A stretch of 5,694 nucleotides of DNA. Source: Planctomycetota bacterium. GTDB lineage: Bacteria > Planctomycetota > Phycisphaerae > Tepidisphaerales > Tepidisphaeraceae. Within the stretch, counting starts at the first letter, position 1. The number at the start of each line of letters is the position of its first letter. The translations under genes were made by a program, and so were the position numbers. Shown in pieces: positions 1 through 5,452 of the stretch. The stretch covers positions 1-5,694 of the forward strand of contig JAKORQ010000569.1 of the NCBI GenBank assembly GCA_029777755.1. Direction: 5' to 3'. The notes below the pieces were generated by a model, which saw only the letters and a list, made by a program, of their open reading frames with translations, ran no database searches and was not told the origin of the DNA.

Positions 1-847
1 AGACATCCTTGCCTTCGGAACCAAACGCTCCCAGGCGCACCTCGGGATCCACCTTCCGCACTCCGGCCGGGCAGTAGTGATACTGGATCGCCCGGCGGCG
101 CTGATTGGTGTTGTTGCGCGGCGTACCGTGGGGCAGCATCCCATTGAAGATCAGGCACCCGCCGGGACGCAGCGGCACAGCGACGGCAGGCCGGCCGAGC
201 ATCTCACGATCACACAACTGCCAGTCGCGAATCTGGAAATGCGGTATCGGGCCAATGCGGTGCCCGCCCTTAAGCAGATGCATGCAGCCATTCTCGACGG
301 CAACCTCATCCAGTGCAATCCAGACGCCCACGATGTGCGTATCCAGCGGGATGTCAAAGTAGGCATTGTCCTGGTGCCACGGCTTCTCGCGGCCCATCGG
401 CGGCTTGAGAAGCGCCATGTCCTGGAACAGTTCCGGCTTCACGCCAAGGATGCATTCGAGCACGGAGATTAGCTTGGGATGATGCGCGATGGCCCTGAGT
501 CGCTGCTCGTGCTTCACGAAGGACATGAGCTTGCGGACATAGTCCTGGCGCTCCTCCGGCTGCAGCTGTTCAACCTTTTCCTTTGCATGCGCCTCAAACT
601 CGATGCAGTCAAACTTCGGCACGCGGCCTGCCACCAGGTCCAGGATCCCCTGCCTTGCCGACTCGACTTCCTCAGGCGTGAAGGCGTCCTCGATGGCGAT
701 GAAGCCATCCTCGTTATACCGGCGGATCACCTCATCATCGATAGCCTCCAGGCCATGCACGGGCGTGGCGATCTCGGCGGGTGTATAGAGCCGGGGATCA
801 TGCGGCTCCACATCCCAGGTAAACCTTTTATTGCCGATAACTGTCAC
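1..847 (-). CDS. Phytanoyl-CoA dioxygenase (PhyH) family Fe(II)/2-oxoglutarate oxygenase, C-terminus cut off by window edge
   Basis: The first 282 residues are present and the frame is open to the left edge. The family consists of non-haem iron enzymes that hydroxylate small molecules using O2 and 2-oxoglutarate, usually in the cytoplasm. Visible marks: the iron motif WHQDNAYFDI (H158 and D160), the distal ligand H240 in HGTPRNNT, and an arginine cluster at 250-252, where the family keeps its 2-oxoglutarate carboxylate-binding Arg. The core strand GVWIALDEVAVENGCMHLL (174-192) is followed by GGHR, as is typical of PhyH. The catalytic set is complete, so the enzyme is probably active; the substrate cannot be told. 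I chose the GTG at 847 because AGAAAGGA lies 5 nt upstream; in-frame ATGs at 865 and 874 are alternatives with poorer ribosome sites. The gene is divergent from an AraC-type regulator, suggesting inducible expression. The missing C-terminus is due only to the window edge. Confidence 0.93.
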   Translation of the reverse strand, partial: MTVIGNKRFTWDVEPHDPRLYTPAEIATPVHGLEAIDDEVIRRYNEDGFIAIEDAFTPEEVESARQGILDLVAGRVPKFDCIEFEAHAKEKVEQLQPEERQDYVRKLMSFVKHEQRLRAIAHHPKLISVLECILGVKPELFQDMALLKPPMGREKPWHQDNAYFDIPLDTHIVGVWIALDEVAVENGCMHLLKGGHRIGPIPHFQIRDWQLCDREMLGRPAVAVPLRPGGCLIFNGMLPHGTPRNNTNQRRRAIQYHYCPAGVRKVDPEVRLGAFGSEGKDV

Positions 848-971
848 GGTATTCCTTTCTCTCATCTGGCTCATGTGGCATCTGTCCTCTTCACACGACA
901 GAACATCATTTCGCCCCGCACGCGCCCAATCCATCTATTCAGCCGAGTTTCTTTTGCATTTATCCGATACA
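848..971. promoter_or_regulatory. Divergent intergenic promoter region between PhyH and AraC genes
   Basis: These 124 bases separate two divergently transcribed genes and must hold both promoters, plus any operator of the AraC-type protein. The only repeat I can see is CATCTG at 863-868 and again at 879-884, a 16-bp direct spacing that is weak evidence for an operator and lies close to the PhyH start. A -10-like TACAAT sits at 968-973 on the plus strand with no well-spaced -35. If it is used, transcription would begin near 980, at the second in-frame ATG (981) of the regulator, giving a leaderless message. Everything beyond the gene arrangement is inference. Confidence 0.5.
853..860 (-). promoter_or_regulatory. 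Ribosome binding site deciding the GTG start of the PhyH gene
   Basis: Read on the minus strand this is AGAAAGGA, ending 5 nt before the GTG at 847. It is a better-spaced site than those before the in-frame ATGs at 865 and 874, the second of which has AGAGGA about 10 nt upstream. The choice of GTG is an inference from spacing. Confidence 0.55.
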
Positions 972-1817
972 ATGCAGGTGATGGCTCTTGATTGGGACAA
1001 CCTCAAGCTGCACCTTGGATCGTGCGGGCGCGTGCGATGTGAGCCGGGCTGGAGCCTGGGTGAACCATGGTGGCGCAGGTTGCAGGATTTCGACTTATGG
1101 CTTGTCTGGGCCGGCAAAGGCCAGATCCGTATCGACGATCAGCAGTTCGCCCTGCATCCGGGGTTCTGCGTGTGGATGCGTCCCGGGCACCGCTACGACG
1201 CCGAGCAGGACACTGCCGACCGCCTGGGCGTCAACTACATTCATTTTGACCTAACCGACATCACCACCGGCGAAAGATGCGACGTTCCCTCGATCATCCG
1301 CTACGTGTCAGACCTCACCTACCTGCAGAGCATCACGTCCCGCATCAATGAACTTTCGCGAGGGACCGAGCATGAGAGGACGGTGGCACTGCAACTGCTT
1401 CGGGGCGTCCTCATGGATCTCGAGCGGCCCGCCACTTCCCAGGAGGCTCGCTCGGGAACCGATCTTCACCACTATCGCGTGTCTCGGGCCATTGCCCAGC
1501 GCATTCGAGAGGATCCGTCCCGCAACTGGTCAGTTGCCGAATTGGCCGAAGAAGCCGGGTACTGCAGCGATCATTTCTCCCGCGTGTTCCGGGAAGTAAT
1601 CGGCCAATCGCCGCGTGAGTTCATCGTCTCCTGCCGCGTTGAGCGTGCCCAAACCCTGCTGCGCGAGACCAGCTTGAGCATCGAGGCAATCGCCCGCGCC
1701 CTGCGCTACTCCAGCGTTTTTTTCTTCTCGCGGCAGTTCAAGTCGCACACCGGCATTTCTCCCTCCCAATGGCGGAGAAAGACGGATTCCGCAGCAGGTC
1801 ACGGATACCAGCCTTGA
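972..1817 (+). CDS. AraC/XylS-family transcriptional regulator with N-terminal cupin-like sensor domain
   Basis: A 281-residue DNA-binding regulator, normal length for the family. Residues about 20-95 look like the AraC-type ligand-binding cupin: short strands with DLWLVWAGKGQIRIDD and a PGH at 71-73, then NYIHFDL. The C-terminal domain (about 168-269) has both helix-turn-helix units. The first is WSVAELAEEAGYCSDHFSRV (186-205) leading to FREVIGQSPREF; the second is LSIEAIARALRYSSVFFFSR (235-254) leading to FKSHTGISPSQWRR. Such proteins usually activate a neighbouring operon on binding a small ligand; the divergent PhyH gene is the obvious target. The frame stays open up to an ATG at 831, but that start would overlap the PhyH coding region, so ATG 972 or ATG 981 is more likely. 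Neither has a good Shine-Dalgarno. The effector is unknown. The family call is secure; the target and start are inferred. Confidence 0.93.
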   Translation: MQVMALDWDNLKLHLGSCGRVRCEPGWSLGEPWWRRLQDFDLWLVWAGKGQIRIDDQQFALHPGFCVWMRPGHRYDAEQDTADRLGVNYIHFDLTDITTGERCDVPSIIRYVSDLTYLQSITSRINELSRGTEHERTVALQLLRGVLMDLERPATSQEARSGTDLHHYRVSRAIAQRIREDPSRNWSVAELAEEAGYCSDHFSRVFREVIGQSPREFIVSCRVERAQTLLRETSLSIEAIARALRYSSVFFFSRQFKSHTGISPSQWRRKTDSAAGHGYQP

Positions 1818-1861
1818 CGCTGCCCGCCGTTTCTCGTCAAATCCCGCGCGAAAGGAAGCCA

Positions 1862-2392
1862 ATGACACGAGAACAGCTTGCCGCCCGTATTGCTGAAGTC
1901 GCTTTGCTGCGTGGGGAGTTCATCCTCCGCAGTGGCCGGAAAAGCAACTACTACCTGGACAAGTATCGCTTCGAGACGCAGCCGGACTGCCTGCTGGAAC
2001 TGGGCAAGATAATTGCCCAGCGAGTGCCGGCCGAGTGCGATCGCCTGGCCGGCCCGGAGCTGGGCGCTGTCCCGCTGGCCGCCTCCGCCGCCATGCAGTG
2101 CAACAAGCCCTGCATCTTCATCCGCAACCAGAAGAAGGAATACGGCTCGGCCAAGCAGATCGAAGGTGTCTACAACGCCGGCGAAAAGGTGGTGCTGATC
2201 GAGGATATCGTCACCTCCGGCGGACAGGTGATCGAGGCTGCCAAGTCGATCAGGGAAGCCGGGCTGGAAGTGCTCAAGGTGATCGTGGTTATCGATCGTG
2301 AAGAAGGCGGCCGTGAGGCCATCGAGTCGGCCGGGCTCAAGTTTGAGGCCCTCTTCACGACCACTGACCTGGGCATCCAGAAGGACGGCTGA
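1862..2392 (+). CDS. pyrE: Orotate phosphoribosyltransferase (PyrE)
   Basis: A 176-residue cytoplasmic enzyme of de novo pyrimidine synthesis that joins orotate to PRPP, giving OMP and pyrophosphate. The type I phosphoribosyltransferase PRPP motif is clear at VLIEDIVTSGG (111-121), with the acidic pair E114/D115. The N-terminal block FILRSGRKSNYYLDKYRFET (20-39) is typical of OPRTs. The segment FIRNQKKEYGSAKQIEG (86-102) is the lysine-rich flexible loop (K91, K92, K98) that closes over the active site, and AGPELGAVPLA (63-73) is the conserved loop before it. Length is near the lower end of the usual range, yet all motifs are present. The frame opens upstream, but ATG 1862 is chosen because AAAGGAAG lies just before it. 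It follows the AraC gene by 44 nt on the same strand, with no terminator visible between them. No other pyr gene is in the window and no attenuator is evident. Confidence 0.96.
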   Translation: MTREQLAARIAEVALLRGEFILRSGRKSNYYLDKYRFETQPDCLLELGKIIAQRVPAECDRLAGPELGAVPLAASAAMQCNKPCIFIRNQKKEYGSAKQIEGVYNAGEKVVLIEDIVTSGGQVIEAAKSIREAGLEVLKVIVVIDREEGGREAIESAGLKFEALFTTTDLGIQKDG

Positions 2393-2495
2393 CCTGCCTG
2401 TAAGCCGCGAAAATAAAAACGTTTACGCCATCCGGTGACCTTCCGTCGGCCACTTTCGCGTTGTTTTGCGGCGGCCGGTTGCATATGGTTTGGTT

Positions 2496-2500
2496 GGAGG
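2496..2500 (+). promoter_or_regulatory. Strong Shine-Dalgarno GGAGG before two overlapping start codons
   Basis: GGAGG lies 6 nt before the GTG at 2507 and 4 nt before the ATG at 2505, which is in another frame. The spacing slightly favours GTG. This site is the main reason to suspect a real small gene in the gap between pyrE and the pseudopilin gene. It could also be a chance match in G-rich sequence. Confidence 0.4.
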
Positions 2501-2506
2501 TGGGAT

Positions 2507-2746
2507 GTGCGGAAACGTAGCCCCAAGAAGTCCAGCAAACGAGCTGATGAGAAGCCGATTGAGCGGAACGCGCCGGAATGGGATGCCAGCGGCCGAGTCG
2601 ATCGTATCGAGCGTATCCATCAGCATCCCGGGGTTCGGGCAGAGCACGCAGCAAGTGAGCCTCCGCTTAGATTCCAGGAGTCTGATGACCTCGAGACGCT
2701 CGCCGATGTAGCCCGGCGGACCGGTCGGCACACCCCTGCTCAATAA
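2507..2746 (+). CDS. Possible small charged hypothetical protein (79 aa), GTG start
   Basis: I do not recognise this ORF. It would encode a soluble protein with a basic N-terminus (RKRSPKKSSKRADEK, 2-16), a charged middle (VDRIERIHQHPGVRAEH, 31-47) and an acidic-to-basic tail with ESDDLETLADVARR (58-71). It has no signal peptide or membrane segment. In its favour are the GGAGG site 6 nt upstream and a composition that reads like a soluble protein. Against it, a hand count of GC by position in this frame gives roughly 79, 52 and 61 percent for codon positions 1-3. That pattern would suit a minus-strand frame better, and the minus frame is also open through this stretch. The alternative ATG at 2505 gives a Ser-rich product ending at 2711. 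The 3' end overlaps the convergent pseudopilin gene by 7 nt. Treat as tentative. Confidence 0.35.
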   Translation: MRKRSPKKSSKRADEKPIERNAPEWDASGRVDRIERIHQHPGVRAEHAASEPPLRFQESDDLETLADVARRTGRHTPAQ

Positions 2747-3225
2747 CTGAAGTACAGGACGCCGGAGGAGTCGCGCTTCGTGGTGTTCACGGCGATCCTG
2801 AAAGAGCTTCCATCGCTCTGGTAAATCCAACCATACTCGCTGTCGTCGGGAGCAAACTCCTGGTCAGGGGAAATGCTCCTGACGGTGCGGCTCCTGTTGA
2901 ACGGATTTGCAGGAAACTCATGGAGATACGGCCCGAGGGCGGCGCCTGCGACGTCAATCTCTCCCTCTGCGGTCGTCCTGCTGGTCAGCATCTCGACCAG
3001 GCGATCCCCTTCCGGCGGCCGATTCGCATGCTGGAGCTGATACAGGGTTATCTGCGTCCGCAGATGCCTTATATCGTTTCGCAGGGCGCTTTCGCGAGCC
3101 CCGCTGCTGTACGCGCCCATTGCCGCGATGCAAATACCGGCGAGCGCACCGAGTATTACGATCACGAGGAGCAACTCCAGCAACGACCTGCCGGCAAACG
3201 ATGAACGGGTGCGACGTTCCGTCAT
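2740..3225 (-). CDS. GspG-like type II secretion / type IV pilus-family pseudopilin
   Basis: A 161-residue prepilin-like protein. A short basic leader (MTERRTRSSFAG, 1-12) precedes the hydrophobic helix RSLLELLLVIVILGALAGI (13-31), the class III signal cut by a prepilin peptidase after G12. The conserved Glu falls at +5 of the mature protein (E17). The helix then continues into an amphipathic stretch (about 44-67), and the C-terminal domain contains LGPYLHEFPANPFNRS (97-112) and GWIYQSDGSSFRI (132-144). These match the 'yl..lP.nPf' and 'GWiY....g.fr' pattern of GspG-type major pseudopilins. Members sit in the inner membrane and assemble into a periplasmic pseudopilus or a pilus. An oddity is Arg at mature position +1 instead of Phe or Met. 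No secretion or pilus genes adjoin it, so it is an orphan in this window. Start ATG 3225 is preferred over the in-frame ATG at 3255 because GGGAGGG lies 7 nt upstream and the leader length is then normal. Confidence 0.87.
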   Translation of the reverse strand: MTERRTRSSFAGRSLLELLLVIVILGALAGICIAAMGAYSSGARESALRNDIRHLRTQITLYQLQHANRPPEGDRLVEMLTSRTTAEGEIDVAGAALGPYLHEFPANPFNRSRTVRSISPDQEFAPDDSEYGWIYQSDGSSFRIAVNTTKRDSSGVLYFSY

Positions 3226-3232
3226 CTCATTG

Positions 3233-3239
3233 CCCTCCC
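3233..3239 (-). promoter_or_regulatory. Ribosome binding site deciding the pseudopilin start
   Basis: On the minus strand this reads GGGAGGG, ending 7 nt before the ATG at 3225. It supports the short 12-residue prepilin leader over a leader 10 residues longer starting at 3255. Confidence 0.7.
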
Positions 3240-3467
3240 GCTGAGATCGCTGCAAATTGCGGGCCCAGCAGCACCGGATCGCCTCAATTCACCGGGTCAG
3301 TACGAGCAATATGCTACGGCCGGCGCTGGTTTCCAGGGCGTCAAACGTCCCCTATGCTCAGGTTTCAGAAGAGACTCCGGTGTCCCTTTGGGCTGGATTT
3401 TGAAGTGCTCGCCACGGGGGCCGGACACCGGTTGATCTTCTTTTCGTTTCTTCGGGGGAGCAACCAC
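3240..3467. other. Divergent intergenic region between pseudopilin and small basic protein genes
   Basis: About 230 bases between two divergent genes, which must contain both promoters. I looked for -35/-10 pairs, hairpins and repeats and found nothing convincing. An open reading frame spans it on the plus strand but only by continuing from the antisense of the pseudopilin gene. The region ends in a GGGGGAG Shine-Dalgarno for the gene at 3468. Confidence 0.5.
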
Positions 3468-3716
3468 ATGGCAGCGGGATCCAACAGCAGTCAGCGTCAG
3501 CACAACTCACTGGCCAATCGGGCAAGCCGTGCCGCCGGTCGCGACCAGGAACGGGAGAAAGGCCCGGTGGCCGGCGCCTTCGGCAAGGATGACCATCCCA
3601 ATAGAACAAACCAGATGTCCGGGCAGGGCGCTGGTGGCGGAGGCGGCAGCTACTCCAAGTCAGACTTCAACACCGTCGGCCGCTGCCGACGCGCCGCTCG
3701 CAAGCGCAAGGGGTAA
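3468..3716 (+). CDS. Small basic Gly/Ser/Arg-rich hypothetical protein (82 aa)
   Basis: I do not recognise a family. The product is hydrophilic and probably disordered. Residues 1-31 are Ser/Gln/Arg/Ala-rich with several polar repeats, 32-50 contain GPVAGAFGKDDHPNRTNQM, 51-62 hold a glycine run (GQGAGGGGGS), and the C-terminus is strongly basic (GRCRRAARKRKG, 71-82). There is no signal peptide, membrane segment or Cys pair. ATG 3468 is chosen because GGGGGAG lies 7 nt upstream; the long open stretch 5' of it is antisense to the pseudopilin gene. Codon third positions are GC-rich (about 73 percent by hand count), consistent with a real gene. The basic tail could bind nucleic acid, but that is a guess. 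It is transcribed away from the pseudopilin gene and stands 178 nt before the SH3-repeat gene on the same strand, so it could be monocistronic or in a loose operon. Confidence 0.6.
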   Translation: MAAGSNSSQRQHNSLANRASRAAGRDQEREKGPVAGAFGKDDHPNRTNQMSGQGAGGGGGSYSKSDFNTVGRCRRAARKRKG

Positions 3717-3785
3717 TCTCTAGAGCTTTGCGGCAGCATGGTTTGCGCGAATCCCTGAATCCGTGGGCAACCAACCGCCGGCAGC

Positions 3786-3813
3786 TTGAACAATAGCGGC
3801 CGGCAAGTACCAT
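3786..3813 (+). promoter_or_regulatory. Weak sigma-70-like promoter candidate for the SH3-repeat gene
   Basis: TTGAAC (3786-3791) and TACCAT (3808-3813) are separated by 16 nt, each matching the sigma-70 consensus at four of six positions. They stand about 80 nt before the ATG at 3895. Such matches arise by chance often, so this is only a candidate. Nothing else, including a terminator, is evident in 3717-3894. Confidence 0.2.
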
Positions 3814-3894
3814 CGGATGCCAAGACGAGCGGGCGGGGCAGGCGTCGAGACGACGCGGGTCTAAGTCAATTCTCCTCCCGCCGCCGAGGTATCC

Positions 3895-5040
3895 ATGGAA
3901 GGTAACATTGTTACAGAGCGAGTACTCGTCCGGGAACGCCCGGAGGGGTCATCCCCTGTAATAGCCGACCTGCGTCACGGGGACAGGGTGTGGCTAGGTC
4001 AGGCAACCTTTCGTCGAGCATGGGTAGAGGTACGCCTCCCTGATGGCCGCGTGGGCCACATCCGCGGCGAAACCGCCACCCGCACCGAGCCGATGTCGCT
4101 GGCGTATGTGGTCGGCGGCGACATGAAGATTCGCTCAGTCCGCGACCTGGATACCGAGCCGGGGATCATCGCCAGGGACGGGCAGATCGTCGCCTGCGGC
4201 GAGATGTCCAACGCTCAGTACATCTCCTGGACCGAGGTGGCCCTGCCCGATGGGCAGATAGGGTATGTCGAGGGCGAGCCACGGGCACAGCGAATCGTCT
4301 GGTCGCAGGTGGCGCAAAAGAAGCTGATCATGCGCAATGCGCCCAATCCGTCCGGCGCGCCAGTCAAGACGCTGGACCTGGGCAGCATCATCGGGGTGGG
4401 ACCGGCCGCCAGCTTTGCGGCCCATCCCTGGTTGCGGGCGGTGCTTCCCGATCGCACCGAGGGGTTCATTCCGCCGGACACGCAGATCACCCGCCTGGAC
4501 GCGGAAACGCGGACGCGAAGACTCCTGATATTCCCGGGCAAGTGCGCCTGTTGCCAGGGCGCCGATAGCGTCCGCATGGTGAACCTGCACATGGGCGGCC
4601 GCTCGAACCGCCAGCTGCACGGTGACTGCTTCGTGCCGGTGTGTTACTCGTGCATCAGCCGGCGGTTCTATCGCAACCTGGTGATCCTCTTTGCCTTTGG
4701 CACTGCCACCATCGTGGGAACCGCCCTGACCGGGTACGAGCTGCTGGGGGCGATCGGCTACGTTCCCTTCGGGTACTACACAATGAACGCCGCCCAGAAA
4801 GGCGGCACGCTGCGCCGCTATCGCCGCGTAGCCGAGGCGCGCATGACAAACGAGCTGGCCAGCCTCGGCATGAGCATCACCGATCTCACATACCAGCAGG
4901 AAACCGAGCTGGATGAGATCTGGCGCAGTCTCTCCAAGTGGATCGTCTGCCCCGGATGCCTGAAGCTTCACACCGACCAAGCCCCCTGGTGCCCCCATTG
5001 CGGATATCTGTTCCCCTGGCGCTTCGGACCACGGCCGTGA
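3895..5040 (+). CDS. Triple SH3-like repeat protein with central Cys cluster, hydrophobic segment and C-terminal zinc ribbon
   Basis: A 381-residue protein whose overall architecture I do not recognise. Three N-terminal repeats have a period of 67-69 residues, each ending in a shared motif: WVEVRLPDGRVGHIRGE (43-59), WTEVALPDGQIGYVEGE (112-128) and WLRAVLPDRTEGFIPPD (179-195). The pattern fits bacterial SH3-like (SH3b) beta-barrels: an early 'VRERP/IRSV/MRNAP' strand, then a distal 'W..V.LPDG..G' hairpin. Next come Cys pairs C217/C220 and C250/C253, a possible zinc site, then a hydrophobic stretch NLVILFAFGTATIVGTALTG (261-280) running on to about 298, one or two membrane spans. The C-terminus has a canonical zinc ribbon, CPGC (352-355) and CPHC (366-369). 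There is no signal peptide. SH3b domains often bind peptides or cell wall; the zinc ribbon suggests a cytoplasmic tail. GAGG before ATG 3895 supports the start. The function is unknown. Confidence 0.85.
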   Translation: MEGNIVTERVLVRERPEGSSPVIADLRHGDRVWLGQATFRRAWVEVRLPDGRVGHIRGETATRTEPMSLAYVVGGDMKIRSVRDLDTEPGIIARDGQIVACGEMSNAQYISWTEVALPDGQIGYVEGEPRAQRIVWSQVAQKKLIMRNAPNPSGAPVKTLDLGSIIGVGPAASFAAHPWLRAVLPDRTEGFIPPDTQITRLDAETRTRRLLIFPGKCACCQGADSVRMVNLHMGGRSNRQLHGDCFVPVCYSCISRRFYRNLVILFAFGTATIVGTALTGYELLGAIGYVPFGYYTMNAAQKGGTLRRYRRVAEARMTNELASLGMSITDLTYQQETELDEIWRSLSKWIVCPGCLKLHTDQAPWCPHCGYLFPWRFGPRP

Positions 5041-5101
5041 TCTTCGGCGAACATCCACGATCAGGGCCAAACCAACCAGGAAGTGCACACCCTTTCTCAC
5101 C

Positions 5102-5123
5102 ACGAAGCGACGAAGTAACGAAG
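5102..5123 (+). repeat. Three ACGAAG units with 8-bp period
   Basis: ACGAAG occurs at 5102-5107, 5110-5115 and 5118-5123, separated by CG and TA. Just before it the sequence reads CTCACC. Such 'accacgaag...acgaag' strings recur between genes in several environmental bacterial lineages, from general knowledge; here only one cluster is present. Its role is unknown. Confidence 0.6.
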
Positions 5124-5230
5124 CAAGCGCTGACCTCTCGATGCCGATCAATGTGCTTCCATTTCCGGTAGACTTCTGCCGATTAGTGCGGTTCCACCGT
5201 AGTTGGAGCGAGCGGTCCTCCGCCGAACTT

Positions 5231-5249
5231 CCAAAATGGGGACGAACTT
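5231..5249 (+). repeat. Diverged GGGGACG repeat, copy 1
   Basis: CCAAAATGGGGACGAACTT resembles the 5250 copy in the same orientation, with one base missing in the A-run/C and a different right flank. It carries the GGGGACG core at 5238-5244. It looks like a decayed or partial copy of the same repeat family. Confidence 0.6.
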
Positions 5250-5346
5250 CAAAAACGGGGACGTAAATAGTTTCCAGCGTTGGCGAGTTGTTTCGTGGAG
5301 GATCACCTTACCTCCCGCGAGGAAACTACTTACGTCCCCGTTTTTG
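5250..5346. repeat. REP/BIME-like element: 26-bp inverted repeats flanking 45 nt
   Basis: The arm at 5250-5275 (core AACGGGGACGTAAATAGT) is the reverse complement of the arm at 5321-5346 at 25 of 26 positions. The intervening 45 nt contain a nested stem, GGAGG (5297-5301) with CCTCC (5311-5315). The whole can fold as a cruciform or long RNA hairpin. Repeats with a GGGGACGT core are, to my knowledge, found near REP-associated tyrosine transposases (RAYT/TnpA_REP) in environmental bacteria. No transposase is present here, so this would be a non-autonomous element. It lies downstream of both flanking genes. Confidence 0.75.
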
Positions 5347-5359
5347 TGAGAACAAGAAT

Positions 5360-5379
5360 ACTATTTACGTCCCCGTTTT
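5360..5379 (-). repeat. GGGGACG repeat, copy 4
   Basis: ACTATTTACGTCCCCGTTTT has the same orientation as the 5321 arm. It is an exact reverse complement of the corresponding 20 nt in the 5250 arm, differing from the 5321 arm by one base. It begins 13 nt after that arm, giving a tandem pair in inverted orientation to the first two copies. Confidence 0.75.
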
Positions 5380-5390
5380 ATGGAGTGTGG

Positions 5391-5430
5391 GAAAAAACAA
5401 GCAGAGCCGCGCTTCTGTGCGGCTCTGCTT
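5391..5430 (-). terminator. Rho-independent terminator of aspS
   Basis: A perfect 12-bp stem pairs AAGCAGAGCCGC (5399-5410) with GCGGCTCTGCTT (5419-5430) around an 8-nt loop. Read on the minus strand it is followed by GTTTTTTC, the U-tract of an intrinsic terminator. It starts 22 nt past the aspS stop codon. On the plus strand there is no T-run after the stem, so it serves the minus-strand gene. Confidence 0.92.
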
Positions 5431-5452
5431 ATCTCATGTCCAGTCAGCCCGA

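Noticed and set aside
831..971. N-terminal extension of the AraC-type protein to ATG 831
   Set aside because: It would overlap the start of the divergent PhyH gene, and the added residues do not resemble the family's N-terminus.
77..991. Plus-strand open frames of 131 and 170 residues in 77-472 and 479-991
   Set aside because: They are antisense to the PhyH gene, whose minus-strand frame contains the full set of iron and 2-oxoglutarate residues.
2393..2480. Terminator after pyrE
   Set aside because: The AT-rich stretch near 2410 has no GC-rich hairpin before it, and the only inverted pairing (GGCC with GGCC at 2448-2475) is broken and lacks a T-tract.
2907..3467. Long plus-strand extension upstream of the small basic protein
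   Set aside because: Most of it is antisense to the pseudopilin gene, and a strong ribosome site marks ATG 3468 as the start.
5029..5038. CACGGCCGTG palindrome at the end of the SH3-repeat gene as a terminator
   Set aside because: It lies inside the coding end and has no loop or T-run.
4135..5151. 338-residue open frame on the minus strand
   Set aside because: It is antisense to the SH3-repeat gene, whose plus-strand frame has repeated domains, two zinc-type motifs and a ribosome site. The minus product is a His/Gly/Ala/Arg-rich string typical of a GC-rich shadow.
5231..5379. CRISPR array
   Set aside because: Repeats occur in both orientations with irregular spacing, no equal-length spacers and no cas genes, so they fit REP-like elements.
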